Assembly: GCA_044221335.1 (NCBI GenBank) | Contig: JBGAPI010000016.1 | Span: 36,563 to 100,562, forward strand | Source: JBGAPI01 sp044221335 | GTDB lineage: Bacteria; Pseudomonadota; Gammaproteobacteria; Xanthomonadales; Ahniellaceae | DNA length: 64,000 nucleotides | Direction: 5' to 3' | Shown: positions 44,051-52,680 of the stretch, piece by piece | Layout of the letters: every line of letters starts with the position of its first letter | Position numbering within the stretch: position 1 is the stretch's first letter | Made by a program: the position numbers and the translations under genes | Notes under the pieces: model-generated | The model's input: the letters and a program-made list of their open reading frames with translations, nothing else | Told to the model about the DNA's origin: nothing | Databases searched by the model: none

Positions 44051-46114
44051 TTACAGGCCGACGCGCAGCGTCAATCGAAGCTGCCGCGGCTCCACCGGAT
44101 GGAAGTGCTCGTCGGCGACCGCCGCCGCCTCGCCGGGCAAGCGGGATTCGTAGAAGTAGGTGATGTCGTTGCGTCGGCTGTCCGCAAGGTTCAATGCCTC
44201 GAAGCGCAGCCCGAGATGGGGGTCGATCCGGTAGCCGACCTCGGCATTGAGCAGCGTGGTCGCGCGCGAGCGCTCGCTGTCGTCCTCGACCAGCGGCGCC
44301 GGGCCGAGATGGCGCAGGCGCAGGCCGCCCGACCAAACGCCGCCGTCGTTCCAGGCGACGCCCAGCGATGCGACCCGCTCGACCGCATTCGGCACGCGAC
44401 GCCCCGCCGGGTTGTCGCGGAAGGCCGCGTTGGAATGGGCATAGTCGAGGTCGACCGTCACTCCGTCCATCGGCTGCCAGTAGGCGGACAGCTCCAGTCC
44501 GGATCGGCGCGACGCCGAGCTCGGCTCGGTGTTTCCCCCGTCGCCGGAAAACACCAGCTCGGAACCGATGCCGAGCTGCCACAGTGCAGCCGACAACGTG
44601 AGGCCGTCGCGCACCCGACTCGTCACGCCGATTTCCGAGCCGAGCGTCGGCACCAGCAGCGACGCGGTCGTCGCTGGCGTCGACGGATGGGTCGGATCGA
44701 CCGTCAGCGTCGCGCCGCGCGCGTCGTTGGAGTGGAAGCCGCGGCCGACGTCGAGGAACAGCCGGGTGTCCTGCCACGGGCCGAACACCAGGGCGGCCTT
44801 CGGGCTCGCCTGATGATCGTTGCTGCGGCCGGCATTGGCCGCAATAGTGCCGTCGACCTCGGCACGGTAGCGGTCATAGCGCACGCCGAGGTCGCTCGAC
44901 AGCCAGTCGGTCCAGCGACTCGACAGGTCGATGAATCCGCCGAACGAAGCCTCGTCGACCGCGTCGGCGCGAATCGTCTCGAGACGCTGCCGCGCCGCGG
45001 TGTGGTACAGGCCGAGAGTGCCGATGTCGTCGTCGCGCAGCTCGAGGCCGGCGCGCAACTGGTGTCGGGTGGCGCCGAGCCGCAGGTCGCGGCGCCAGTC
45101 GACGCGGCCGCCGTAGACGTTGCGGACGTCACGCTGCTCGAACTGGTCGCCGTTCACCGGGTCGTCGCGAAAGTAGGTGAAGTCGGAGTAGAGCCGCAGG
45201 TCGTAGTGCACGACATAGCCCTGCAGCGTCAGCTGTCCGCCGGCGAAGGGCCGATGTGTGCCGCCCGTCAGCGTGGCGCGCGAGGTCTCGCCGCCGAGGT
45301 CGGGATCGATCTGGCCGAAGCGGCTGATCTGCCCCGACCTCACCGCGCGGAGCGGGATCTGGTCCGTCGCCTCCCAGCGGTTGTGGTAGGCCAGCGCCTC
45401 CAGCCACCAGCTCCGCCCGCCCTGCTCGCCGCCGATGCGTCCGACGAGCGACGCGCGATGCGTGTCCTCGGGCTTCTTCCACGGGCCGTCGTAGCGGCCG
45501 AGGTCCGCCGCGCCGAGCCAGTGTCCCGCAGCGAGCGCACCCGAGGCCGCGACCAGGCCCCGCGCGTAGCCGTGTTCGCCGCCGGTCAGCTGCAGGAAGT
45601 CGTCGTCGAGGTGGTCCTTGTAGCGGATCGCGACGGAGCCGGCGGAAGAAAAGTCACCGTCGGCGGCGTCGTAGGGACCCTTGCGATAACGGACGGTGTC
45701 GATCAGCTCGGGGATCAGGCCGTTGAGATCGTTGTAGCCCTGGCCGTGCGCGTGGCTGCGAAGGTTGTTCGGCACGCCGTCGACGCTGGCGGCGAGATCG
45801 GTGCCGTGGTCGAGATTGAAGCCGCGCAGGAAATACTGGTTGGCCTTGCCGTCGCCGCTGTGCTGGGTGGCGACGAGGCCGGGCACCACCTCGAGCACCT
45901 CGGCTGGCCGCGACAGCGGCCGCTCGGCCAGCTGCTCGCTGCCGACGACGCCGGCGCTGGCCGCGTGCGTGACGCGGGCGTCGTCCTCGGTCGCGGTTGC
46001 CGTGACCTGCACGACCGGCAGTTCGATCGCCGGCATGCCGCCGGCATGGGCATGAGTGCTCAGTGCTGCAACGATCGACAGCGCGAGCCGCGAGCGGGAA
46101 ATTCGATTCGGCAC
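44051..46114 (-). CDS. TonB-dependent outer-membrane receptor
   Basis: 687 residues from a GTG start with AGGAAG upstream. Signal peptide 1-24 (THAHA). The plug domain (about 30-150) shows VVQVTATATEDD as the TonB box area, ATQHSGDGKANQYFLRGFNLDHGTDLA and the typical VDGVPNN. The beta-barrel follows to a C-terminal Leu in RQLRLTLRVGL. It imports an unknown ligand across the outer membrane using TonB energy. It lies downstream of alkB on the same strand, 143 bases away, so it may help take up alkanes or related lipids; that link is from position only. Confidence 0.88.
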   Translation of the reverse strand: MPNRISRSRLALSIVAALSTHAHAGGMPAIELPVVQVTATATEDDARVTHAASAGVVGSEQLAERPLSRPAEVLEVVPGLVATQHSGDGKANQYFLRGFNLDHGTDLAASVDGVPNNLRSHAHGQGYNDLNGLIPELIDTVRYRKGPYDAADGDFSSAGSVAIRYKDHLDDDFLQLTGGEHGYARGLVAASGALAAGHWLGAADLGRYDGPWKKPEDTHRASLVGRIGGEQGGRSWWLEALAYHNRWEATDQIPLRAVRSGQISRFGQIDPDLGGETSRATLTGGTHRPFAGGQLTLQGYVVHYDLRLYSDFTYFRDDPVNGDQFEQRDVRNVYGGRVDWRRDLRLGATRHQLRAGLELRDDDIGTLGLYHTAARQRLETIRADAVDEASFGGFIDLSSRWTDWLSSDLGVRYDRYRAEVDGTIAANAGRSNDHQASPKAALVFGPWQDTRLFLDVGRGFHSNDARGATLTVDPTHPSTPATTASLLVPTLGSEIGVTSRVRDGLTLSAALWQLGIGSELVFSGDGGNTEPSSASRRSGLELSAYWQPMDGVTVDLDYAHSNAAFRDNPAGRRVPNAVERVASLGVAWNDGGVWSGGLRLRHLGPAPLVEDDSERSRATTLLNAEVGYRIDPHLGLRFEALNLADSRRNDITYFYESRLPGEAAAVADEHFHPVEPRQLRLTLRVGL

Positions 46115-46199
46115 GGGGAGCTTCCTGCGGGTGACGGGCTCCTACGGCCGTCGGTTACCCCCGGATGCGGCGATTCACGAAGGCTTGACGAAAATCGCG

Positions 46200-46261
46200 T
46201 AGGACGGGCACTGCCCGCCATTGCGAGACGTCGCGGCTATGGCGGGCAATGCCCGCCCTAC
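46200..46261. repeat. GTAGGGCG repeat between alkB and the TonB receptor
   Basis: Two arms, GGACGGGCACTGCCCGCC and GGCGGGCAATGCCCGCC, each followed on one side by the GTAG/CTAC end. The minus-strand TAG at 46258-46260 is the stop of alkB. Confidence 0.8.
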
Positions 46262-47391
46262 ATCCCGCGATTCACCCGCGTCGCGTCGCCGGAGTAGTGC
46301 GCCAACACTCGCGGATTCATCAGCCGGAACCACAGTGGCGGCAGGTAGACCAGCGGGATCAGCGCGCCGTAGCCGGCCGGCAGCTGCGGGCTGTCGTCGA
46401 AGTGGCGCAGCGTCTGGTAGGGCCGGCGCGGATGTGCGTGGTGGTCCGAGTGGCGCTGCAGCTGGTAGAGCAGCAGGTTGCTGACGACGCGATCGGAATT
46501 CCAGGAGTGCTGCGGCGAGCAGCGCTCGTAGCGGCCGCTGTCGCCGCGCCGTCGAGCGAGACCGTAGTGCTCGAGGTAGTTGACCGCCTCGAGCAGGCAG
46601 GCCGCGTACAAAGCCTGCAGCAGCAGGAAGGGCAGCACCGCCGCGCCGAGCCACAGCGCGAGTCCGCCGAACAGGACGACGGTCAGCGCCCAGGCCGAGA
46701 GGTTCTCGTTGCGCCAGTTCCACACCGGCAGGCCGCGCGCGGCGAGCCGCTGGCGCTCCAGCGCCCAGGCCGAGCGCAGGCTGCCGAGCAGCGTCCGCGG
46801 CAGGAAGCGCCAGTAGGACTCGCCGAAACGCGCACTCGCCGGATCTTCCGGCGTGGCGACGCGCACGTGATGCCCGCGGTTGTGCTCGACGAAGAAGTGC
46901 CCGTAAGCCGACGGCGCCAGCGCCAGCTTCGCCATCCACGCGGAGAACCGGCCGCCACCGTGACCCCACTCGTGCCCCGCATTGATCCCGGCCGCATTGA
47001 CGATGCCGACGGTGAGCAGCCAGCCGACGAGCGAGGGCAAGTCGAGCCCGCCCCGCGTCGCGAGCCAGGCGCCGAACACCGTCCCGCCGATCTGCAGCGG
47101 CAGGCTCGCCGCCAGGATGACCCGGTAGAGCGGCGAATGCGCCGCTTCGTCCGCCTCGTCGGACCCATGTTCTCCTGCACCGTCCGGATTGCGCGCGTCG
47201 CTCCCGACGAGACCGTCTAGCAGCGGCACCACGCCGTAGACGAACAAGGGTCCCAGCCAATAGAACACGGTGAGGCCGGTGGCACGGACGAGGCCGTAGG
47301 CGATGAAGGCGAGCGCGGGCACGACCAGCGACAGCCACCAGGCATAGCGGAGCGGCCGGCGAACCGACGCGGCGGGGAGGAGGACGGACAT
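46258..47391 (-). CDS. alkB: Alkane 1-monooxygenase
   Basis: 377-residue integral-membrane di-iron monooxygenase that adds oxygen to the terminal carbon of alkanes; it needs rubredoxin and rubredoxin reductase, neither of which is in the window. About six TM helices. The His motifs are HEWGHG (about 141), EHNRGHHVRVATPEDPASA (about 165-185), NYLEHYGL (about 273) and QRHSDHHAHPRRPYQ (about 312), matching AlkB. The start at ATG 47391 lies close to the divergent AraC gene, so control by that regulator is likely. The stop is inside a repeat. Confidence 0.93.
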   Translation of the reverse strand: MSVLLPAASVRRPLRYAWWLSLVVPALAFIAYGLVRATGLTVFYWLGPLFVYGVVPLLDGLVGSDARNPDGAGEHGSDEADEAAHSPLYRVILAASLPLQIGGTVFGAWLATRGGLDLPSLVGWLLTVGIVNAAGINAGHEWGHGGGRFSAWMAKLALAPSAYGHFFVEHNRGHHVRVATPEDPASARFGESYWRFLPRTLLGSLRSAWALERQRLAARGLPVWNWRNENLSAWALTVVLFGGLALWLGAAVLPFLLLQALYAACLLEAVNYLEHYGLARRRGDSGRYERCSPQHSWNSDRVVSNLLLYQLQRHSDHHAHPRRPYQTLRHFDDSPQLPAGYGALIPLVYLPPLWFRLMNPRVLAHYSGDATRVNRGM

Positions 47392-47496
47392 CGGACGCGA
47401 GGCTCCCGCGGGCAGGGGGGATGATGGTGGCCACGATGCCGCGGCCGCTTCGGGTCGCCTTGTCATTTCGCGCCATCTTTCGGTTATTTTCGGCCA

Positions 47497-48558
47497 ATGC
47501 TTCGATCCAGGATCGCTCCCGATGTGCCGTTTCCGGCGCGCTACTACGCCGGCCTGCTGCCCTGGCTCGAGGGGCAGGCGGCACTGTGGCCGCGGCTCGC
47601 GCGGCGCCACGCGCTGCAGCCGGCGGACCTGCTCGCCGCCGGACGCCGGATCGACGCCGTCGCGGTCGAGACACTGGTCGGCGCCGCGCTCGCCGCGAGC
47701 GGACGCGACGACCTCGGCCTCGTGGTCGGCAAGTCGATCCTGCCGTCGTCGCACGAGGTGCTCGGCCACGCCTTCCTCGCCAGCGCCACCCTGGGGCAGG
47801 CGCTGGAGCTGGCGGCGCGCTACTGGTCGCTGCTGGCGCCGGCGTTTGCGCTGGCGCCGCGGGTCGACGGCCGCGTCGTCCGGATCGGCATCCGGCCGGC
47901 GCTGGCGCTGTCGGCGCCGGTACTGGAGTTCCATCGACAGGCGATCGCGGTCGCGTTCTGCACCGAGGTCGAGTTCCTGGTCGGCGGCACGCCGCGCGGC
48001 GCCGCGGTCGAGCTGCCGCCGATGTCGACACGGCAGCGCGCTGCCTACCGTCTGGCGCTCGGCTGGCGGCTGCTCCCGAAGGCCGGTCCCGACCTCGCGT
48101 TCGTGCTGCCGCTGGCGCTGCTCGAACGCCGTCGCGCCCTGGCCGACGACACGGCACTCGCCGCGGCCCGCGGGCGCTGCGAGCAGGCATTGGCCCGCAG
48201 CGTCCGCAGCGGTGGCCTCGCCGCGCTGGCCGGCTCGCTGCTGGTCGGCGAACCCGCCGACTGGCCTCGGCAGCCGGACCTCGCTGAGCTCCTGCACTTG
48301 TCGTCGCGGAGTCTCAGCCGCAAGCTCGCCGCCGAGGGGGCGAGCCTGCGACGGCTCGGCGTCGACGCGCGGATCGCGCTCGCCCGCGAGCGCCTGCGCG
48401 ATCCCGACGCCTCGGTCACCCGCATCGCCCTCGACCTCGGCTACAGCGACGCCGCCAATTTCGCCCGCGCCTTCCGCCGCGAGCAGGGATGCTCGCCCAG
48501 CGAGTTCCGTCGACGGGCGTACCTGCAGTTGCGCGCCAATCGTGGCGCTGGCCGATAG
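47497..48558 (+). CDS. AraC-family transcriptional regulator (OruR-type), divergent from alkB
   Basis: 353 residues. The N-terminal domain matches the arabinose-binding-like module of OruR/ArgR-type AraC proteins (LLPSSHEVLGHAFLASATLGQALELAARYWSLL), and the C-terminus carries the AraC double helix-turn-helix (ELLHLSSRSLSRKLAAEGAS and IALDLGYSDAANFARAFRREQG). It is separated by 105 bases from alkB, in the opposite orientation, a layout common for alkane-responsive regulators. Inferred target: alkB and perhaps the TonB receptor gene. Confidence 0.85.
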   Translation: MLRSRIAPDVPFPARYYAGLLPWLEGQAALWPRLARRHALQPADLLAAGRRIDAVAVETLVGAALAASGRDDLGLVVGKSILPSSHEVLGHAFLASATLGQALELAARYWSLLAPAFALAPRVDGRVVRIGIRPALALSAPVLEFHRQAIAVAFCTEVEFLVGGTPRGAAVELPPMSTRQRAAYRLALGWRLLPKAGPDLAFVLPLALLERRRALADDTALAAARGRCEQALARSVRSGGLAALAGSLLVGEPADWPRQPDLAELLHLSSRSLSRKLAAEGASLRRLGVDARIALARERLRDPDASVTRIALDLGYSDAANFARAFRREQGCSPSEFRRRAYLQLRANRGAGR

Positions 48559-48588
48559 ACTCCGGGCACGCCTCCCACCACCGCCGCC

Positions 48589-49341
48589 ATGTCGCCAGCC
48601 GCCAAGTCCCATCCGCCGGTCAATCCGCATGGCGAAGGTGACGAGTACACCTTCTGCGGCACCTGCGCGTTCGCGCCGGTCTGCCTGCCGACCGGTTACG
48701 ACAAGTCGGCGCTGGCCGAGCTGCACCTGATCATCGAGCACGTCGGTCCGTTTTCGGCGGGACATCTCGTGTTTCGCCAGAACGAGCCGCTGACCGCGAT
48801 CTACGCCGTGCGTGCCGGCATGGTGAAGACCTCGATGCTCGACGACGAGGGCCAGGAGAAGGTGCTCGGCTTTCACCTGCCGGGCGAGCTGGTGGGCCTC
48901 AACGCGATCTATCCCGGCCGCTATCCCTGCGACGCGATCTGCCTCGACGCAGTCACCCTGTGCCGCTTCTCGTTCGGCGCGATCGCGACCCTGGCGACCC
49001 GCGTCCCCGGCATCCAGGAACAGCTCCTGCGCCTGCTGTCGAAGGACATCGGCGCGCTGTCGCTGTTGGCCGGCGACTACAGCGCGGACCAGCGGATGGC
49101 GGCCTTCCTGGTCCGCCTGTCGCAACGCTATGCCGAGCGCGGCTACTCGGCGACCCGCTTCCGGCTGTCGATGTCGCGCGGCGACATCGCCAACCACTTG
49201 CGACTCGCCACCGAGACCGTCAGCCGGGTGTTGCGACGCTTCATCGACGACGGCCTGATCACGGTCGATCGCCGCGAGATCGAACTGCGCCAGTTGCCGA
49301 AGCTGATGGAGCTCGGGCGCAGCCTGCTGCCGAGCGCGTGA
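48589..49341 (+). CDS. fnr: Fnr/Anr-type oxygen-sensing regulator
   Basis: 250-residue Crp/Fnr regulator. The iron-sulphur ligands are visible: Cys23, Cys26 and Cys32 (FCGTCAFAPVC) plus a fourth, Cys114 or Cys118, in YPCDAIC. These bind an oxygen-labile 4Fe-4S cluster in FNR. The cyclic-nucleotide-like barrel (FSAGHLVFRQNEPLTAIYAVR) is followed by the DNA-binding helix SRGDIANHLRLATETVSRVLRRF. The last four bases are shared with the next start (GTGA), so translation of that gene is coupled. Symbol anr is also used in pseudomonads. Confidence 0.93.
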   Translation: MSPAAKSHPPVNPHGEGDEYTFCGTCAFAPVCLPTGYDKSALAELHLIIEHVGPFSAGHLVFRQNEPLTAIYAVRAGMVKTSMLDDEGQEKVLGFHLPGELVGLNAIYPGRYPCDAICLDAVTLCRFSFGAIATLATRVPGIQEQLLRLLSKDIGALSLLAGDYSADQRMAAFLVRLSQRYAERGYSATRFRLSMSRGDIANHLRLATETVSRVLRRFIDDGLITVDRREIELRQLPKLMELGRSLLPSA

Positions 49342-49787
49342 CGGTGGCGCCGCCGCGGCTCGACCGCGTCCTCGCCGCCGACGAACTCGTCGCGCTGCAG
49401 GGACGCTGCTATCCGAAGCTCACCGCGCTCGCTGCGCGCTACGCCGGGGACATCGACATCAGCGCGGGATTTTCCGACGACCCGATGTTTCTCGACGTCG
49501 TGCGCACCGGCTGGCTCGTCGACACCGCGCCGGATCGTCCGGGCGAAGCCGACGTGGTCGCCGCACTGGGCTTCGCGTTCGGCCTGCTGCTGGCGGAGGT
49601 GCACGGACTGCGCTGGTGCGCCCTCGCCGATGTCGACGGCGAGTACTTCGCGGTGCTCGGCGCCGACGGCGTCACGCTGCCGCCGTTCGCGTGGGTCGCG
49701 GCGCGCGTGTCGCACAGAGTCGGGAACCTGTTCGTCGAATTCTTTCAGGAGGTGGCGCCGGGGATGTTCGCAGGGGACGACGGATGA
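49338..49787 (+). CDS. Hypothetical protein translationally coupled to fnr
   Basis: 149 residues starting with GTG inside the fnr stop codon. No family was recognised. The segments LVALQGRCYPKLTALAARYAG and WCALADVDGEYFAVLGADG suggest an alpha/beta domain; AALGFAFGLLLAEVHGLRW is a non-polar helix but short for a membrane anchor. The coupling suggests it works with, or is controlled with, the oxygen regulator. Confidence 0.7.
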   Translation: MTVAPPRLDRVLAADELVALQGRCYPKLTALAARYAGDIDISAGFSDDPMFLDVVRTGWLVDTAPDRPGEADVVAALGFAFGLLLAEVHGLRWCALADVDGEYFAVLGADGVTLPPFAWVAARVSHRVGNLFVEFFQEVAPGMFAGDDG

Positions 49788-49854
49788 CACTGTCGCGTGG
49801 ATGCTGGACTGCGCTGGGACTGGCCGCTACCCCAACCCTGCATGACGAAGCGCC

Positions 49855-50123
49855 GTAGGGCGCGCACCGCGCGCCGTTGCGAGGCGCTAGGGCGCAAGAA
49901 GTGTCGGGGCGATGGCGGGCAGTGCCCGCCCTACGAGAGCGCCGCGGGGTAGGGCGCGCACTGCGCGCCGTTGCGAGGCGCCAGGGCGTACGAAGTGTCG
50001 GGGCGATGGCGGGCAGTGCCCGCCCTACGACAGCGCCGCGGGGTAGGGCGCGCACTGCGCGCCGTTGCGAGGCGCCAGGGCGTGCGAAGGGTCGGGGCGA
50101 TGGCGCGCAGTGCGCGCCCTACA
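49855..50123. repeat. Tandem array of three GTAGGGCG repeat units (94-base period)
   Basis: Units begin at 49855, 49949 and 50043. Each has a left arm GGGCGCGCACxGCGCGCC, a middle with GAGGCGCYAGGGCGYRCGAAG, a right arm GGCGGGCAGTGCCCGCCCTAC (GGCGCGCAGTGCGCGCCCTAC in the third) and a GCGCCGCGGG linker. The third unit ends at the stop codon of rpe. The remainder of 49788-50118 shows no gene. Confidence 0.9.
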
Positions 50124-50796
50124 GCAGTGCCTTGTCGATCTCGGCGCGCATCGCGCGGATCGCGGCGCCGTAGTCCGAGGTGTTGAAGATCGCCGAGCCC
50201 GCGACGAAGGTGTCGGCGCCGGCCGCGGCGATCGCGCCGATGTTGTCGATCTTCACGCCGCCGTCGATCTCGAGCCGGATCGCCCGACCGCTGGCGTCGA
50301 TCATCTGCCGCACGCGGCGCAGCTTCGGCAGTGCCGAGGGGATGAAGGACTGGCCGCCGAAGCCCGGGTTGACCGACATCAGGAGGATGAGGTCCAGCCG
50401 GTCCATCACATGTTCCAGCCACTCGACCGGCGTCGCCGGATTGAGCACGAGTCCGGCCTGGCAGCCGGCATCCTTGATCAGCTGCAGCGTGCGGTCGACG
50501 TGCTCGCTCGCCTCCGGATGGAAGCTGATCAGCGAGGCGCCGGCCTTGGCGAAAGCCGCCGCGACCGCGTCGACCGGCTTCACCATCAGGTGCACGTCGA
50601 TCGGCGCGATCACCTTCGCCTTCCGGAGCGCCTCGCAGACCATCGGGCCGATCGTCAGGTTCGGGACGTAGTGGTTGTCCATCACGTCGAAATGGATCCA
50701 GTCGGCGCCGTCCTGGATGACGTGGTGCACTTCCTCGCCGAGGCGGGCGAAGTCGGCGGAGAGGATGGACGGGGCGATGAGGGAGGGCTGGCGCAT
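50119..50796 (-). CDS. rpe: Ribulose-phosphate 3-epimerase
   Basis: 225-residue TIM-barrel epimerase of the pentose phosphate pathway that interconverts ribulose-5-phosphate and xylulose-5-phosphate. Family segments: IAPSILSADFARLGEEV at the N-terminus, IHFDVMDNHYVPNLTIGP, DVHLMVKPV, MSVNPGFGGQ, and LEIDGGVKIDNI with the catalytic Asp. Start at ATG 50796; extension upstream would run into a repeat. The stop TAG lies in the last repeat unit of the 49855 array. Confidence 0.96.
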   Translation of the reverse strand: MRQPSLIAPSILSADFARLGEEVHHVIQDGADWIHFDVMDNHYVPNLTIGPMVCEALRKAKVIAPIDVHLMVKPVDAVAAAFAKAGASLISFHPEASEHVDRTLQLIKDAGCQAGLVLNPATPVEWLEHVMDRLDLILLMSVNPGFGGQSFIPSALPKLRRVRQMIDASGRAIRLEIDGGVKIDNIGAIAAAGADTFVAGSAIFNTSDYGAAIRAMRAEIDKALL

Positions 50797-50808
50797 GAGG
50801 CTCTCGCT

Positions 50809-50871
50809 GTAGGGCGGGCAGCGCCCGCCGTGGTGGAAACGTCTAGCATTGGCGGGCAATGCCCGCCCTAC
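50809..50871. repeat. GTAGGGCG repeat between rpe and the J-domain gene
   Basis: GTAGGGCGGGCAGCGCCCGCC and GGCGGGCAATGCCCGCCCTAC are arranged as arms about 20 bases apart. The minus-strand TAG at 50868-50870 is the stop of the J-domain gene. Confidence 0.8.
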
Positions 50872-51245
50872 CTTTTACGTGCCGCGACGATCTTCTCGTA
50901 GGCGGCGTTGATCTCGCTCGCGCGACGCTCCGCCGCCGCGATCTCGCGCGCGCTGCCGCCGCGGGCGCGGACCTTGTCGGGATGGTGCTCGCTGATCAGC
51001 CGCCGATAGGCATCGCGGATCTCGTCGTCGCCGGCACTCGCCGCGAGGCCGAGCGTCGCGTAGGGATCGGCCACGGCATTACCCGGCGGCGGGGGCGGCG
51101 GCTTGCCCGGATCCGACGCCAGCAGGCGACGGAACCAGCCCTCGTCCCAGGCGTGGCCGATCAGGAGACCGGCGAGCACGCCGAGCGGATGGCGGGTCAG
51201 CAGCCTGCCGAGCAGCAGTCCCGTGAGCTTTCCGGCGTAGTTCAC
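50868..51245 (-). CDS. Short DjlA-like membrane J-domain protein (no TerB domain)
   Basis: 125 residues. An N-terminal hydrophobic segment (about 8-30) is followed by a poly-Pro linker and a C-terminal J domain (about 60-120) with the HPD motif at 88-90 (ISEHHPDKVRARGGS). J domains stimulate DnaK ATPase. The layout (membrane anchor, then J domain at the end) resembles DjlA, but the TerB-like middle domain is missing. GTG start, overlapping the stop of the cytochrome gene by four bases. The last residues RKR precede the repeat's TAG. Confidence 0.8.
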   Translation of the reverse strand: MNYAGKLTGLLLGRLLTRHPLGVLAGLLIGHAWDEGWFRRLLASDPGKPPPPPPGNAVADPYATLGLAASAGDDEIRDAYRRLISEHHPDKVRARGGSAREIAAAERRASEINAAYEKIVAARKR

Positions 51246-51547
51246 GGCGCGGCCTGCCCCGCATACCAGCGCGACAACTCGGCGACGTCGCCCGGCGACA
51301 GCGCGCCGGCGATCGCGCGCATCGCGTCGTGGCTGCGGCGGCCGTCGCGGTAGGCGGCGAGCGCGTCGCGCAGATAGGTCTCGTCCTGCCGCGCGAGGCG
51401 CGGCACGCCGGGGCTGCCGGCGCGACCGTCCTCGCCGTGGCAGGCCGCGCACAGCCCGAGCTTGCCGGGACGCGCGGGCGCGTCGGCGTGGGCGAGGGCG
51501 GGGAACAGGACGGTCGCCAGCACGGCGACGGTGATTCGGACGCTCAT
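51242..51547 (-). CDS. Small class I cytochrome c (c553-like)
   Basis: 101 residues with signal peptide 1-20 (ALAHA). The haem site is C33-A-A-C36-H37, and the likely axial Met is Met76 in SHDAMRAIA. It should be a soluble periplasmic electron carrier. Translation of the following J-domain gene is coupled by the GTGA overlap. Start at ATG 51547. Confidence 0.9.
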   Translation of the reverse strand: MSVRITVAVLATVLFPALAHADAPARPGKLGLCAACHGEDGRAGSPGVPRLARQDETYLRDALAAYRDGRRSHDAMRAIAGALSPGDVAELSRWYAGQAAP

Positions 51548-51671
51548 CGGACCGCGATTGTAACGCCGACGGATTGCGGGACCGCGCCGCTACAATGCGC
51601 GGCTTCGTCGTCGTCGCTTCCGCCGATCCGGTTGCGATCGACATCGCGCCCCGATCACGCACGAGCCCGCC

Positions 51672-52559
51672 ATGACCACCACGCTGTCCGTCTCCGATCT
51701 CCCCGGCCTCAGTCTCCTGCATCGCGGCAAGGTGCGCGACGTCTACGCGCTGCCGGGAGAACGCCTGCTGATCGTGGCCAGCGACCGGCTGTCGGCCTTC
51801 GACGTGATCCTGCCCGACCCGATCCCGGGCAAGGGCGAGATGCTGACCCAGCTGTCGAACTTCTGGTTCGCACGTACCGCGGCGATCGTGCCGAATCACC
51901 TCACCGGCATCGATCCGGTGAGCGTACTGCCGGCCGGCGTCGACGCCGCGCTCTATGCGCGCCGCAGCGTGGTCGCGCAGCGACTGAAGGCCGTGCCGAT
52001 CGAAGCGATCGCGCGCGGCTACGTGATCGGGTCCGGCTGGAAGGACTACCAGGCCTCGGGGGCGATCAGCGGCATCAGGTTGCCGCCGGGTCTGCGCCAG
52101 GCCGAGCAGCTCGCGGAGCCGATCTTCACGCCGTCGACCAAGGCCGCCGTCGGCGACCACGACGAGAACATCAGTTTCGACACCATGGTCGCGAAGATCG
52201 GCGGCGACCTCGCCGAGCGCGTGCGCGCGGCGACGCTGGCGATCTACAAGCACGCGGCGGCCTATGCCGCGACCCGCGGGATCCTGATCGCCGACACCAA
52301 GCTCGAGTTCGGCCTCACCGAATCCGGCGAGCTGCGCGTGATGGACGAGATGCTGACCCCGGACTCGTCGCGGTTCTGGCCGGCCGACGAGTACCGCGTC
52401 GGCATCAGCCCGCCGAGCTACGACAAGCAGTACGTCCGCGACTACCTCGAGACCCTCGATTGGAACAAGACCGCGCCCGGGCCGTCGGTGCCGGCGAACG
52501 TGATCGAGGGAACCCGCGCCCGATACGCCGAGGCCCTCCGGAAGATCGCGGACCTGTAG
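51672..52559 (+). CDS. purC: Phosphoribosylaminoimidazole-succinocarboxamide synthase
   Basis: 295-residue SAICAR synthase of de novo purine synthesis; it joins aspartate to CAIR using ATP. Signatures: LLHRGKVRDVYALP, SDRLSAFDVILPDPIPGKGEMLTQLS, PIEAIARGYVIGSGWKDY, and LIADTKLEFGL...DEMLTPDSSRFW. The length is that of the longer, yeast-like form common in this group rather than the 237-residue E. coli form. The stop TAG begins a GGGCGGCGC repeat-like sequence. Confidence 0.97.
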   Translation: MTTTLSVSDLPGLSLLHRGKVRDVYALPGERLLIVASDRLSAFDVILPDPIPGKGEMLTQLSNFWFARTAAIVPNHLTGIDPVSVLPAGVDAALYARRSVVAQRLKAVPIEAIARGYVIGSGWKDYQASGAISGIRLPPGLRQAEQLAEPIFTPSTKAAVGDHDENISFDTMVAKIGGDLAERVRAATLAIYKHAAAYAATRGILIADTKLEFGLTESGELRVMDEMLTPDSSRFWPADEYRVGISPPSYDKQYVRDYLETLDWNKTAPGPSVPANVIEGTRARYAEALRKIADL

Positions 52560-52576
52560 GGCGGCGCTGTTATGGG

Positions 52577-52680
52577 AGGGGCGCAAGCCCCGATGCTGTT
52601 CGCCTTGCCGGGCGCCTAGGTCGGGGCTTGCGTCCCTCGAACATCGCGGCTGGCGCCGCTCCCGCAAAGCCGCTCGTGGG
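52577..52680. repeat. Inverted repeat after purC, with a GCGGCTGGCGCCGC unit
   Basis: GGGAGGGGCGCAAGCCCCGA (52577-52596) is mirrored by TCGGGGCTTGCGTCCCTC (52621-52638), and a further GCGGCTGGCGCCGCTCC palindrome follows. The element may end purC transcripts; it also overlaps the 3' end of the minus-strand zincin-like frame. Confidence 0.6.

Noticed and set aside
46115..46199. Possible riboswitch upstream of the TonB receptor
   Set aside because: The 85-base leader has no cobalamin or other riboswitch core that I can recognise; only weak stems are seen.
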